Counted from the stretch's first letter, positions 19,749 to 29,447 are shown. The stretch is DNA of 64,000 nt from Pseudoxanthomonas sp. JBR18 (GCF_028198165.1 NZ_CP116339.1:434001-498000); one strand, 5' to 3'. The notes: generated by a model from the letters alone, not told the origin. Program-made: numbers and translations.

Positions 19749-20666
19749 ATGTCTCGAATGGACTTCAACCTCGCTGCGATGGAAGCCTTCGTCAAAGCGG
19801 TAGAGACCGGCTCGTTCGCAGCCGCCGCGCGCGCGTTGGATGTATCGCCACAGATGGTGGCCAAGCACGTCGCTGCGTTGGAACGGCGCTTGGGCGCACG
19901 ATTGCTCAATCGCACCACGCGCAAGCAGGCGCTGACCGAGTTGGGCCATGCGTATCACCAACGCTGCCGATTGATCCTGGAGGAGGTGCTGTCAGCCGAC
20001 GCACTGGCGCAGACATTGACAGTGGTGCCACGCGGTGTATTGAGAATCAGCGCGCCGATAACATTCGGCACATATCGCGTCGTGCAGTTCCTCGCCGACT
20101 TCATGACCGCGCATCCTGATATCGAAGTCGACCTCGTCCTAACCGACCGCCTTGTCGATCTAACCGAAGAAGGGTTTGAAGCCGTCTTCCGGCTCGGCGA
20201 TCTGCCCGATTCCAGCTTGGCCGCCCGAGCGCTGGAACCCTATCGCCTGATCGCCTGCGCTTCACCGCGCTACCTGGATCGACATGGCGTCCCCGACACG
20301 CCCGAGGCGCTGACCGGGCATGCCTGCATCAACTTCATCTATGCCCGCTCGCCCTTCGAGCGAGAATGGCAATTCGCCCGCGACGCTCGGATCCACAAGG
20401 TCAAGACGCGTGGACGCCTCCGTGTCAACGAGGGTTCGGCCCTGCTTTCCTCGGCACTCGCCGGACATGGCGTGGTCCTCGCGCCAGAGATGCTGGTGGA
20501 ACAGGCACTGCAGCAAGGACGCCTAATCCGCGTACTGCCGGACTACGAAGGACCGTCGCGCCCCCTGCACCTGATCTTCGATGCCAACCGCCAAAAGACC
20601 GCCAGGCTGCGCACCTTCATCGAGGCCGCCAGCCTGGCGTTTGGACCGGCCGGACGCGGCGCCTAG
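19749..20666 (+). CDS. LysR-family transcriptional regulator
   Basis: A 305-residue LysR protein. The winged helix-turn-helix is at residues 4-62 (FNLAAMEAFVKAVETGSFAA, AARALDVSPQMVAKHVAALE, RRLGARLLNRTTRKQALTELG), and the effector domain spans about 95-295 (GVLRISAPITFGTYRVVQFL onward). The effector domain looks like the group that responds to small organic compounds, but no ligand can be named. It is divergent from the oxidoreductase gene, the classic layout for a LysR regulator and its target. Confidence 0.93.
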   Translation: MSRMDFNLAAMEAFVKAVETGSFAAAARALDVSPQMVAKHVAALERRLGARLLNRTTRKQALTELGHAYHQRCRLILEEVLSADALAQTLTVVPRGVLRISAPITFGTYRVVQFLADFMTAHPDIEVDLVLTDRLVDLTEEGFEAVFRLGDLPDSSLAARALEPYRLIACASPRYLDRHGVPDTPEALTGHACINFIYARSPFEREWQFARDARIHKVKTRGRLRVNEGSALLSSALAGHGVVLAPEMLVEQALQQGRLIRVLPDYEGPSRPLHLIFDANRQKTARLRTFIEAASLAFGPAGRGA

Positions 20667-21026
20667 ACCGGCGAAGCTCCTCAGAACGGGGTCGGATTGA
20701 CTTCTCGCGAGCTGCGGAGTTGCGACAGGATCAACTTTCCCGAACGCGCGTCTTCGGCGGTCGCATTGGCAGTTTCGCTTGGCGGTGCGACACGTTTGTT
20801 GCCTTGGGCGGATTTGCTGGAGCTTGGCGGTTCACGGATTGACGGCTCGCCCAAGTTCCAAGTGCTCCATCCAAGATGCGTCGGATGCCGGAGGCCGCAG
20901 GGGGGCGGCTCCAACATTCTGTCGACGGCCGCACGACCAAACAGACCGGCGGCTGCGCAGCGATGTTCCAGACTCACTGCCTTTCTCTGGCTCCGCTCCT
21001 GGAGCGAGCGGGCCGCCCGACATGCC
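20667..21026. other. gene-free stretch before the isoamylase gene
   Basis: No convincing gene: the open frames here lack ribosome sites, family motifs and normal codon use. The base composition is less GC-biased at third positions than in the neighbours. A short segment at 20793-20813 (CGTTTGTTGCCTTGGGCGG) has a near copy just after the isoamylase gene at 23484-23505. Upstream leader or degraded DNA are both possible. Confidence 0.4.
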
Positions 21027-21069
21027 GCATACGTATGCATCGACCAGACGGCTGATGTGCGATCGCACA
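21027..21069. promoter_or_regulatory. two perfect palindromes upstream of isoamylase
   Basis: GCATACGTATGC (12 bp, 21027-21038) and TGTGCGATCGCACA (14 bp, 21056-21069) are perfect palindromes with centres 30 bp apart, roughly three helical turns, and end 41 bp before the isoamylase ATG. Both have a central CG or CGATCG core, as LacI/GalR-type operators do. No carbohydrate regulator gene is in the window, so the binding protein is unknown. Confidence 0.55.
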
Positions 21070-21109
21070 CGCGCCATGATCGGTCGCCACAACGGGCGGA
21101 GGCACGGCG

Positions 21110-23434
21110 ATGGCGACTTCTATGGCGGAACGGATGGTGAGGCTGGCGCTTGCATGCGCTGTGGGCGTGATCCTGTTGCTGCCCTGCCGCGCACGGGCGG
21201 CGATCGATGCGAACCTGCTGGGCGGGCGCTTCGATGCCAGCGCCACCAATGTCACCTTTCGCGTCTACTCGTCCACGGCAACCCGCATCGAGGTCTGGGT
21301 CTACGCCAGTGCCACCGGCGCCACCGAGAATGCCCGGTACGCGCTATCGAACAACACGACGACCCACGTGTGGTCCGGCAGCATCCCGGTTTCCACACTG
21401 CGCGCGGCCGGCGTCAGCGGCCCGGTGTACTACGGCTACCGCGCCTGGGGTCCGAACTGGACTTATTCGGCATCGTGGATGCCCGGCACCTCCACCGGTT
21501 TCGTGGCCGACGTGGATGCCGCGGGCAATCGCTTCAACCCCAACAAGCTGCTGTTGGACCCGTACGCACGCGAAGTCAGCCACGACCCGATCACCGCGAC
21601 CTGCCAGGACGGGACGCTCTACGCCAGCGGCCCTGGCTACCGCACGCTCGACAGCGCCGCGTGCGCGTCCAAGGGGATCGTGCTGGCGAGCGACGCCACC
21701 TCCACCGGCAGCAAGCCCACGCGCGCGTTCAAGGATGAGGTGGTGTACGAGGTGCACCTGCGCGGACTGACCAAGAACGACACCACGATCCCCGCCGCCA
21801 AACGCGGCACCTATGCCGGCGCGGCGCTCAAGGCCCCGGCGCTGGCCGCCCTGGGCGTCACGGCGGTGGAGTTCCTGCCGCTGCAGGAGACCCAGAACGA
21901 CCAGAACGACATCGACCCCAACTCAGACAGCGGCGACAACTACTGGGGCTACATGACGCTGAACTGGTTCGCGCCCGACCGTCGCTACGCCAGCGACCGG
22001 ACCCCGGGCGGGCCGACGAAAGAGGTCAAGGCCATGGTCAAGGCCTTCCACGACGCCGGCATCAAGGTCTACGTCGATGTGGTCTACAACCACACCGGCG
22101 AAGGTGGGCCGTGGGGCGGCGGTGACGGCGTCAGCACCTACAACGTGCTCTCGTGGCGCGGGTTGGATAACCCGACCTACTACGCGCTCACCAGCGACCG
22201 CCAGCATCCGTGGGACAACACCGGCGTCGGCGGCAACTACAACACGCGCAACCTCATCGCCCAGAATCAGATCGTGGACTCGCTGGCGTACTGGCGCGAC
22301 ACGCTGGGTGTGGACGGCTTCCGCTTCGACCTGGCCTCCGTGCTGGGCAACAGCTGCCAGCATGGCTGCTTCAACTTCGACAAAAATGACGGCGGCAACG
22401 CACTCAACCGCATCGTTGCCGAACTGCCTCCGCGCGCGGCTGGCGGTGGGAGCGGCGTGGACCTGATCGCCGAGCCATGGGCCATCGGCGGCAATTCGTA
22501 TCAGGTCGGTGGCTTCCCGGCCGGCTGGGCAGAATGGAACGGCCAGTACCGGGACACCGTGCGCAAGCTACAGAACAAACTCGGCGTGGAGACGGTGACG
22601 CTGGGCACACTGGCCACGCGCGTGGCCGGCTCCTCGGACCTTTACGGCGACGATGGACGTAAGCCGTGGCATTCGGTGAACTTCCTGGTCGCGCATGACG
22701 GCTTCACGCTCAACGATCTGTACGCATTCAACAGCAAGCAGAATGCGCAGCCGTGGCCGTACGGCCCGTCCGACGGTGGCGAGGACAGCAACAACAGCTG
22801 GGACCAGGGCGGCAACGCGCAGGCGCAGCGGCGCGCGGCGCGGACCGGCATGGCGCTGTCCCTGCTCAGTGCCGGCGTGCCGATGCTGACCGGCGGTGAT
22901 GAGGCATTGCGCACGCAGTACGGCAACAACAACGCCTACAACCTCGACTCGCCCGCGAACTGGCTGGACTGGACACGGCTACAGGTCGAATCGGACTTCG
23001 AAACCTTCACTCGGCGCCTGCTGGCGTTCCGCAAGGCGCACCCCGCGCTGCGCCCGGCGAACTTCTATTCCGGCAGCGATGGCAACGGCAACGTGATGGA
23101 ACAGTTGCGCTGGTTCAAGCCCGACGGCAGCGTGGCCGATACGGCGTACTTCGAAAACGCCAGCAACCATGCGCTGGCCTGGCGCATCGACGGCAGCGAA
23201 TTCGGCGATCCGGCGCCGGCGATCTACGTCGCCTACAACGGCTGGTCCGGCGACGTCGACTTCACCTTGCCTTGGCCGGGTACAGGCAAGCAGTGGTACC
23301 GCGTCACCGACACGGCGATCTGGAACGAAGGTGGCAACACCGTCGCCTCGCCCGGCAGCGAGACGCTCGTTGGGGGCGAGAACACGCACTACGGCCTGCA
23401 GGCACGCTCGCTGCTCCTGATGATCGCGAAGTAG
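21110..23434 (+). CDS. secreted isoamylase (glycogen/amylopectin debranching, GH13)
   Basis: A 774-residue protein resembling the secreted isoamylase of Pseudomonas amyloderamosa along its whole length. A signal peptide (residues about 1-31, ending RARAA) precedes the CBM48-like N-domain (FRVYSSTATRIEVWVYAS). The GH13 barrel follows with VYVDVVYNHTGEGG, the nucleophile Asp407 in GFRFDLASVLGNSC, acid/base Glu455 in LIAEPWAIGGNSYQ, and Asp530 in VAHDGFTLND. The C-domain ends SETLVGGENTHYGLQARSLLL. It should cut alpha-1,6 branches outside the cytoplasm. GGAGG seven bases before ATG 21110 supports this start. No other glycogen genes adjoin it, so it probably serves use of external starch or glycogen. 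Confidence 0.95.
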   Translation: MATSMAERMVRLALACAVGVILLLPCRARAAIDANLLGGRFDASATNVTFRVYSSTATRIEVWVYASATGATENARYALSNNTTTHVWSGSIPVSTLRAAGVSGPVYYGYRAWGPNWTYSASWMPGTSTGFVADVDAAGNRFNPNKLLLDPYAREVSHDPITATCQDGTLYASGPGYRTLDSAACASKGIVLASDATSTGSKPTRAFKDEVVYEVHLRGLTKNDTTIPAAKRGTYAGAALKAPALAALGVTAVEFLPLQETQNDQNDIDPNSDSGDNYWGYMTLNWFAPDRRYASDRTPGGPTKEVKAMVKAFHDAGIKVYVDVVYNHTGEGGPWGGGDGVSTYNVLSWRGLDNPTYYALTSDRQHPWDNTGVGGNYNTRNLIAQNQIVDSLAYWRDTLGVDGFRFDLASVLGNSCQHGCFNFDKNDGGNALNRIVAELPPRAAGGGSGVDLIAEPWAIGGNSYQVGGFPAGWAEWNGQYRDTVRKLQNKLGVETVTLGTLATRVAGSSDLYGDDGRKPWHSVNFLVAHDGFTLNDLYAFNSKQNAQPWPYGPSDGGEDSNNSWDQGGNAQAQRRAARTGMALSLLSAGVPMLTGGDEALRTQYGNNNAYNLDSPANWLDWTRLQVESDFETFTRRLLAFRKAHPALRPANFYSGSDGNGNVMEQLRWFKPDGSVADTAYFENASNHALAWRIDGSEFGDPAPAIYVAYNGWSGDVDFTLPWPGTGKQWYRVTDTAIWNEGGNTVASPGSETLVGGENTHYGLQARSLLLMIAK

Positions 23435-23692
23435 GCTTTCACCAGCCTTGCGGCATGGCCCGCCATTTTGCGCAGGCGATTCGCGTTTGGCTGCCTTGGG
23501 CGGGTCCTGCAACGCTTGCTGGTCGCGAGGCCACACGCCCGACCGCGCTTCGGTCCGGAAGCGGGGTCGGAGCGCAGGTTCGGTCACGGGCGGCTGGTTC
23601 AATGGCGGAAACAGGCGGTCTGAGCCATCTGCCTTGCCCCTGATCCTCCCACCGCCCGGCTGACGCGGGCCGGGTTTCCCCGGCCTGTTCAT
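23435..23692. other. intergenic stretch with hairpin after the H-NS-like gene
   Basis: A 258-bp convergent gap between isoamylase and the H-NS-like gene with no gene visible. At 23668-23685 GGCCGGG and CCCGGCC form a 7-bp stem; read on the minus strand its loop is GAAA, a stable tetraloop, directly after the H-NS-like stop codon. It may act as terminator although there is no T-tract. Confidence 0.4.
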
Positions 23693-24097
23693 TCACCCCG
23701 GAAACTTCGGGAATTTCTCGTTGGGGTGGTTCTTCTTCCACTCGTTGAAGGCGGCGGTGCCTTCCCAGGCGGCGAAAGCGCGCGGGGTGCGGCCACGGCC
23801 GGTCCAGGTCTCGCCGGTGTGCGGCAGCCAGTACTTGGGGGCGACGGTCTGCTTGGCCGGGGCGGCGGCCTTCTTCGGCTTGGCGCCGCTGATGACAAAA
23901 CCGGCGATCTCGGACTTCTGGCGGGCATTGAACTGCTCGGCATAATCCTTCAGCAGGGCCACGATCTGGTCGAAGGCTTCGCTGCACTGCTGGCCGCGCA
24001 GCTCGACTTCCTGTTCTTCCAGCTTGCGCAGTTCGTCGGCGAGCCGGGCCTTGGCCTCGGCGATGGAGGCCAGGTTCGGCGTATTGGGGGAACTCAT
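23693..24097 (-). CDS. H-NS family DNA-binding protein
   Basis: A 134-residue nucleoid protein. The N-terminal half (MSSPNTPNLASIAEAKARLA to about residue 65) is a coiled-coil oligomerisation region; the C-terminal half holds the H-NS DNA-binding motif TWTGRGRTPRAFAAWEG (about 99-115). A Lys/Ala-rich linker (GAKPKKAAAPAKQ) joins them. The start at 24097 gives the compact family length; a longer reading to 24205 has no support. Xanthomonadaceae carry several such proteins (the Xrv type), some affecting virulence and extracellular enzyme genes. It may silence AT-rich or acquired DNA. Confidence 0.92.
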   Translation of the reverse strand: MSSPNTPNLASIAEAKARLADELRKLEEQEVELRGQQCSEAFDQIVALLKDYAEQFNARQKSEIAGFVISGAKPKKAAAPAKQTVAPKYWLPHTGETWTGRGRTPRAFAAWEGTAAFNEWKKNHPNEKFPKFPG

Positions 24098-24238
24098 GCG
24101 GATTTCTTGCCCTGACGGGAAACGGGCCGCCATTCTCGGCGTTCGGCGGGCGGGCGGCAAACCGGGCCGGTCGCTCGGCCCAACCAGGTATCGGGATGCC
24201 GACAACCGGCTGCCAGCGCTAGCCGTGTCCGGTCGCGC

Positions 24239-24646
24239 TCAGGGATGCAGGGCCAGGCCCTTGATGGTCTTGTCCACCGCCTTTTTGCCGCCGCGGATGG
24301 CGTAACCGACCAGATTCATGTGCTCTGGATCCTCGGCGGCGAAGGCGACACGATTGGCCGCATCGTGTCCGGTGGAGAACATGGCCTGGACAAAGGCAAG
24401 CCGGACCAGCTCACGCTTCAGCGCACCGGCGTGCACCGCCTGCAGTTGGGCCAGGTCCGCCTGGAAGACCATCATCGGCTGAATCAGCATGCGTCCGTAG
24501 ATGCGCTGCGCCGCATCCACGTAAGGCTCGCCCAAGGCCTCTGGCGCGGCCGCCGCGATGCCGGTGGACAGGAAGGCCACGGCATTCAGGCGCTGCCAGA
24601 TGGCCAGGTCATGACGCACGATGAGCGCGACTTTGGTATCGAACAT
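24239..24646 (-). CDS. DUF2000 family protein
   Basis: A 135-residue protein of the DUF2000 family: MFDTKVALIVRHDLAIWQRL, NAVAFLSTGIAAAAPEALGE, FSTGHDAANRVAFA and the end KAVDKTIKGLALHP are the family's conserved blocks. The family adopts a peptidyl-tRNA hydrolase II-like fold, but its biological role is unknown. It lies 41 bp downstream of an AraC regulator on the same strand; this AraC-DUF2000 pairing recurs in proteobacteria, so the regulator probably controls it. Confidence 0.9.
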   Translation of the reverse strand: MFDTKVALIVRHDLAIWQRLNAVAFLSTGIAAAAPEALGEPYVDAAQRIYGRMLIQPMMVFQADLAQLQAVHAGALKRELVRLAFVQAMFSTGHDAANRVAFAAEDPEHMNLVGYAIRGGKKAVDKTIKGLALHP

Positions 24647-24687
24647 GGGGCGGGTTCCGGTGGGGATGCCCGCAAGCCTGGGTCAGC

Positions 24688-25548
24688 TCAGGGCACCAGG
24701 TCTGGAACGTTTGTGCAGCTGCGTCGGTAGGCCGCCGGCGTCAGTCGGTACGCACGCCGGAACCAACGGCCAAGGTGGCTCTGGTCGGCAAAGCCGGTCT
24801 CGGGGGCCACACTGGCCGGCTGCATGCCACCGGCCAGCAGCGCGCGCGCCGCGCGCAGGCGCAGCCGGATCAGGTAGGCATGCGGGGACAGCCCATAGGC
24901 CTGGGTGAACTGCCGGGTGAGCCTGAAGCGATCCATCCCGGTCATCTTCGACAGGTCATCGAGCCCGATGTCCTGCGCCAAGTGCGCATGCAGCGCCTCA
25001 CGGACGCGCACGATGGCCGCATCCACTGGCCGGCTCGCCGGGCCGTGCCGGGAGCGATGCCTGTGCAGCGCACGCAGGAGTGCGTCCAGCGTCTGGTCGC
25101 GCGCGAGCCGGCCTTCGCCGGCGTGAAGCGCACTGAACGCTCCACTGATGACCGACACCAACCCGGGATCGTGCTGCAGGATGTGCTTGGAGGCGGCCCG
25201 GTCTGCGCGTGCTTCATCCTGCCCGAGCCGTTCCGCCCATTGCACCAGCACGGGCTGCGGGAGGTACAGCATGGCGTAGGTGAAGCCCTCCCGCTCCGGC
25301 GCGCGTCCGTCGTGGACTTCCCCCGGCTCGATCAGGATGGCGCGCCCTGGCGTGCTGACATGGACTGCGCGCCGACAACGGAACTGCTGAACGCCTTGCT
25401 GGGTGAAGCCCACCAGCAGTTCGTCGTGATCGTGCGGATCGTAGGCGTGGCCGCCGAAGTGGGCCTGCACCGTCTCGATGCCGGTCTCGCGATCCCTGCG
25501 GAGCGCGATCCAGTCCCGCGATACCGGCCTGGCCCGAGGCGTGTTCAC
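24688..25548 (-). CDS. AraC-family transcriptional regulator
   Basis: A 286-residue regulator. The N-terminal part is an AraC-type cupin (HAYDPHDHDELLVGFTQQG, LIEPGEVHDGRAPEREGF), and the C-terminal 100 residues hold two helix-turn-helix units (HLAQDIGLDDLSKMTGMDRF and LRAARALLAGGMQPASVA) followed by the signature FADQSHLGRWFRRAYRLTPA AYR. The ligand is unknown. It forms a likely two-gene operon with the DUF2000 gene downstream. Confidence 0.93.
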   Translation of the reverse strand: MNTPRARPVSRDWIALRRDRETGIETVQAHFGGHAYDPHDHDELLVGFTQQGVQQFRCRRAVHVSTPGRAILIEPGEVHDGRAPEREGFTYAMLYLPQPVLVQWAERLGQDEARADRAASKHILQHDPGLVSVISGAFSALHAGEGRLARDQTLDALLRALHRHRSRHGPASRPVDAAIVRVREALHAHLAQDIGLDDLSKMTGMDRFRLTRQFTQAYGLSPHAYLIRLRLRAARALLAGGMQPASVAPETGFADQSHLGRWFRRAYRLTPAAYRRSCTNVPDLVP

Positions 25549-25659
25549 CCCGCCATGTTACCCCCGCTCGGTCGGCTGGCCCGGGGGCCAACCGTCTCTT
25601 GCCGAGCGGCCCCGGCGTGTGCCACCCATGTGGAACGCCGTGGGCCTGTAGGCCACGGC

Positions 25660-27666
25660 TCAGTTCGCCGCGGCCTCCTGGTTCGTCGCGGCGGGTTCGG
25701 CCGCGGGCATCACCGTCAGGGTGATCTTCGATGGGTACTGCGGGCCGTGGTGCACCACGTTGTGGGCGATCACGCCGTGGTCCTCGTCGACGTTGTTGCC
25801 GCCGGTGTTGAGGTTGCGATCGAAGCGCGGGAAGTTGCTGCTGGACACGTCCACGCGCAGCGTGTGCCCGGGCTTGAAGTAGTACGCGGTATCGATCGGC
25901 TGGAAGGTGACCGGTACCACCTGACCCTTCTCCATCCACGCCAGCGGCTTGTCGTAGCCGTTGCGGTAGCGCATGCGCTGGATGTTCTCGGTGATGTTCA
26001 TCGCGCGGCCGTCCGGGAAGACGTCGATCAGCTTGAAGGTGAAGTCGGTGTCCTTGGCATCGGAGGACACGTACAGCGTGACGGTCACCGGGCCGCTGAC
26101 TTCCATGCCCTTTTCGAAAGGCTTGGTGTCGTAGACCAGGATGTCGTTGCGGGTTTCCTGCTGGCGCTGGTCGAAGGCGCCGAACTTGGTCGCCCCCTGG
26201 CAGCACCCGCCGCCGCCCAGCGTGGGCACCGGGTTGCTCGGGTCATAGGTGAACTTGTCCGATTGCGCGGTCGTGGGCAACGTGGCGCTCAGTACGCCGT
26301 TGCCGTACAGCGTGTTGGCCTGGCCCTCGCTGCCGAAGTACAGGTCCTGCGTGGTCACCCCCGCCGGCGGCCAGGTCTGCGCGTTCTTCCAGCGGTTGGC
26401 ACCCATCACGTAGTACATGACCTTGGGCTGCTTGGCGACCACCGGGCTGTCCTCGCCCTTGAGGTACTGGTCGAACCAGCCGTAGACCAGCGCGTCGTAG
26501 TCGAAGCGGGCATCGCCCATGTCCATGTCGCCCACCATGGTGTGTTCGCTGGAGCGCTTATAGGCGCAATGCAGCACCGGGGCGATCACCGCGTACTGCT
26601 GCTCGGCGATGGCCTTGTCGGCGGTCTTGCGCACCTGGTTGTAGGCGGCCAGGTTGGGCGAGACCGACACATCGAACCAGCTCATGAACCACAGGCCCGG
26701 CTTGTTGATCTTCTGGTCCTCGTGCCACAGCCCGCCCTTGTACCAGGCCGGGCTGTTGGGCGTGCGCGCGACCATGTTGCCGCCGGTGGCCACGGGCATG
26801 ACCGTGTCGTAGATGCCGGGCGGGCCGCCGACGGCCTTGATGATGTCCTTGCTCGGCAGGTGCCAGAACGCCTTGTCCCAGTCGACCTTGGGCATCTGCG
26901 GGGCCAGGTCGAAGAAGTGCGAGGCGTTGATGAGCTCGTCCTGCGTGGTGCCAGCCGCGAACTGCGGACGCACCTGGTTCTGGATGCCGTAGTCGTAGAT
27001 CCATGACACGAACAGCATCTGCATCGCGCCGCCGCGATACCAGTTGCCCTGCTCGTAGTAGGGACCGACCTTACCCACGCCGGCACCGAAGCCCTGCACG
27101 TTGAAGGTGGTCAGCGCCGGGTTGTCCTGTGCCACCACCGCCAGTTGCCATTCGGCCGTAGAGGAGCAGCCTGTGGTGCCGACCTTGCCGCTGGCCCAGG
27201 GCTGCGAGGACATCCACTTCAGCTCGTCGGTGGCATCGCTCAGCGGCATGCCGAGGATGTCGTAGTTGCCCTGGGAGAAGAAATGCCCACGCTCCTGCAT
27301 CTGCACGAACGCATAGCCATGCTTGACTGCGGCGATCTGCTGGCTCATGTCGCGCGGCGCGCCCAGCTTCACGTCCCAGAAATTGAAGTTGTAGGGCGTG
27401 CGCGAAAAGATGATCGGGAACTTGCCCTCGCCCTTGGGCCGATAGACATCGGCCGCCATCAGCTTGCCATCGCGCATCTTGACCATGACCTTGCGATCGA
27501 TCACGGCGATCTGTTCCAGCTCGGCCTCCAGCGCGTTGCGCTTGGCGATCAACTCGGCATCGGGATCTGCGTTGCGCTGGGCGAACGCCGGCGTCGCCCC
27601 CAGCAAGGTCAGTCCGCAGGACATGAGTGCCGCGCCGAGCAAGGTGGCGCGCCGACGGATCAGCAT
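25660..27666 (-). CDS. secreted CocE/NonD family hydrolase (X-Pro dipeptidyl-peptidase S15 type)
   Basis: A 668-residue protein. The start at 27666 gives a signal peptide ([20 protein letters not shown] to AFAQ, cleavage near 30) and has GGAAA upstream; longer readings run through noncoding DNA. The alpha/beta-hydrolase core contains the nucleophile Ser168 in [15 protein letters not shown]; a C-terminal jelly-roll domain (about 440-650, [39 protein letters not shown]) is the X-Pro peptidase C-domain. Relatives are annotated as glutaryl-7-ACA acylase, cocaine esterase or dipeptidyl peptidase. Natural substrate is unknown; amide or ester hydrolysis outside the cytoplasm is likely. Confidence 0.9.
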   Translation of the reverse strand: MLIRRRATLLGAALMSCGLTLLGATPAFAQRNADPDAELIAKRNALEAELEQIAVIDRKVMVKMRDGKLMAADVYRPKGEGKFPIIFSRTPYNFNFWDVKLGAPRDMSQQIAAVKHGYAFVQMQERGHFFSQGNYDILGMPLSDATDELKWMSSQPWASGKVGTTGCSSTAEWQLAVVAQDNPALTTFNVQGFGAGVGKVGPYYEQGNWYRGGAMQMLFVSWIYDYGIQNQVRPQFAAGTTQDELINASHFFDLAPQMPKVDWDKAFWHLPSKDIIKAVGGPPGIYDTVMPVATGGNMVARTPNSPAWYKGGLWHEDQKINKPGLWFMSWFDVSVSPNLAAYNQVRKTADKAIAEQQYAVIAPVLHCAYKRSSEHTMVGDMDMGDARFDYDALVYGWFDQYLKGEDSPVVAKQPKVMYYVMGANRWKNAQTWPPAGVTTQDLYFGSEGQANTLYGNGVLSATLPTTAQSDKFTYDPSNPVPTLGGGGCCQGATKFGAFDQRQQETRNDILVYDTKPFEKGMEVSGPVTVTLYVSSDAKDTDFTFKLIDVFPDGRAMNITENIQRMRYRNGYDKPLAWMEKGQVVPVTFQPIDTAYYFKPGHTLRVDVSSSNFPRFDRNLNTGGNNVDEDHGVIAHNVVHHGPQYPSKITLTVMPAAEPAATNQEAAAN

Positions 27667-28059
27667 GGAGGTTTCCCCGAGGTCAAACCCCGGAGTCTCT
27701 CCCAGATGCATGGCGTGCGGAAGAGGCAGTGGCACTGCCGGATGCCACCGCGCGCGCGGAGGCAAAGGACCAAGCGCGGCAAGCTCGCGGCTGCGGCCGC
27801 CAGGCAGCCCGGTTGCGCATGGGTGCCAAACGACGTGATTTCGCCAGAAATTGCGCCCAACGCTTGCCGCCCATGGTTGCACCGGTAACCGCCGCGCGCG
27901 GTGTCCCAATCAGCGGGAATGCCCGTTGCCACGCAATTGTCCGCATGGCGTCAATTCTGGTCTGATCCGGTCCCCGGACAGGTCACGCGCCTGACATGGC
28001 CGCGCCGGTTGCGCACGAGCGCGCCGCCGACCCCATTCTTTCAAGATGCCCCTCGCCCT
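27667..28059. other. divergent gap between the CocE-type hydrolase and malic enzyme
   Basis: A 393-bp stretch with no gene I can support. It should hold both divergent promoters. One small inverted repeat, ATTTC-GCCA-GAAAT at 27838-27851, is visible, and CCCCGAGGTC / CCCCGGAGTC occur close together at about 27676-27695. None is a clear promoter or known operator. Confidence 0.35.
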
Positions 28060-29376
28060 ATGACTGCAGACACCAAGCATCCCGCCGCCGCGCAGGCGCC
28101 ACACCCGCACCAGGCGGCGCTGGACTATCACCGCTGGCCGCAGCCGGGCAAGCTGGAAGTGGCGCCGACCAAGTCGGTGCGCACCCAGCAGGACCTGGCC
28201 CTGGCCTACTCGCCGGGCGTGGGCTATGCGTGTGAGGCCATCGTCGCCGACGCAGGCCAGGCGCACTTCATGACCGGACGCGGCAACCTGGTGGGCGTGA
28301 TCACCAACGGCACCGCCGTGCTGGGCCTGGGCAACATCGGCCCACTGGCCGGCAAGCCGGTGATGGAAGGCAAGAGCATCCTATTCAAGCGCTTCGCCGG
28401 CGTGGACGCGTTCGACATCGAACTGGACGCCAACGACCCGGATAAGCTGATCGAGATCGTCGCGGCGATGGAGCCGACCTTCGGCGGCATCAACCTGGAA
28501 GACATCAAGGCCCCGGAGTGCTTCGCCATCGAACGCACCCTGGCCGGGCGCATGAACATCCCGGTCTTCCACGACGACCAGCACGGCACCGCGATCGTGG
28601 TGGGCGCGGCGGTGACCAACGCGCTGGGTCTGGTCGGCAAGCGCATCGAGGACATCCGCCTGGTGGTGTGCGGCATGGGCGCGGCGGGCGTGGCCTGCGT
28701 GGACATGCTGGTCTCGCTGGGCCTGCAGCGCGGCAACATCCTGGCGGTGGACCGCAGCGGGGTGATCCACAGCGGCCGCGGCAACCTGGACGCGAGCAAG
28801 GCGGCCTACGCGCGCGACACCGAGGCACGCACGCTGGCCGACGCGCTGGTCGGGGCGGACCTGTTCCTGGGCCTGTCCGGCCCGGGCACGCTGACCGCCG
28901 AGATGCTGGCCACGATGGCCGCCGATCCGATCGTGCTGGCACTGGCCAACCCGTATCCGGAAATCCTCCCGGCCCAGGCCAGGGCCGTGCGCAGCGATGT
29001 GATCGTCGGCACCGGGCGCTCGGATTTCCCGAACCAGATCAACAACGTGCTGTGCTTCCCCTATCTGTTCCGCGGCGCGCTGGACGTGGGCGCCACGCAG
29101 ATCGATACCGGGATGAAGGTGGCCTGCGTACAGGCCCTGGCCCGGCTCGCCCTGAGCCAGACCGATGCCGAGGGCCACGTGGTGTTCGGCCGCGAGCGCC
29201 TGATTCCGCATCCGCTGGATCCACGCCTGCTGGTCGAGCTGCCCGCCGCCGTCGCCAAGGCCGCCATGGACAGCGGCGTGGCCACCCGCCCGATCGCCGA
29301 TCTGCACGCCTACCGCCAGCGCCTGACCCAGCTGTCGGCCGACCTGGCAGCGCGTTGGAACACCGCCGAAGGCTGA
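28060..29376 (+). CDS. malic enzyme (oxaloacetate-decarboxylating), short form
   Basis: A 438-residue enzyme converting malate to pyruvate and CO2 with NAD(P). Key strings are LALAYSPGVGYACEAI (catalytic Tyr), GNLVGVITNGTAVLGLGNIG, MEGKSILFKRFAGVDAFDIE (catalytic Lys), INLEDIKAPECF, IPVFHDDQHGTAIVV (metal-binding Asp) and the dinucleotide motif VVCGMGAAGVACVDM. The protein ends at AARWNTAEG and lacks the C-terminal phosphotransacetylase-like domain found in the 750-residue MaeB enzymes of most gammaproteobacteria. I chose ATG 28060 because the MaeB-like homology begins soon after. Cofactor preference cannot be read off safely. Confidence 0.94.
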   Translation: MTADTKHPAAAQAPHPHQAALDYHRWPQPGKLEVAPTKSVRTQQDLALAYSPGVGYACEAIVADAGQAHFMTGRGNLVGVITNGTAVLGLGNIGPLAGKPVMEGKSILFKRFAGVDAFDIELDANDPDKLIEIVAAMEPTFGGINLEDIKAPECFAIERTLAGRMNIPVFHDDQHGTAIVVGAAVTNALGLVGKRIEDIRLVVCGMGAAGVACVDMLVSLGLQRGNILAVDRSGVIHSGRGNLDASKAAYARDTEARTLADALVGADLFLGLSGPGTLTAEMLATMAADPIVLALANPYPEILPAQARAVRSDVIVGTGRSDFPNQINNVLCFPYLFRGALDVGATQIDTGMKVACVQALARLALSQTDAEGHVVFGRERLIPHPLDPRLLVELPAAVAKAAMDSGVATRPIADLHAYRQRLTQLSADLAARWNTAEG

Positions 29377-29447
29377 GCCTCACCGGCGCGCACGGCCGCA
29401 CGCAGGCGCGCCATCACGCCCTGGGGCGTGGCGCTTCGCGCCCTGCC

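Noticed and set aside
20681..21140. Several open frames of 60-150 codons between LysR and isoamylase
   Set aside because: No ribosome site, no motif and mutually overlapping in different frames; treated as noncoding.
24775..27006. 743-codon plus-strand frame over AraC and CocE genes
   Set aside because: Antisense shadow; His/Val/Gly-rich nonsense sequence without a domain.
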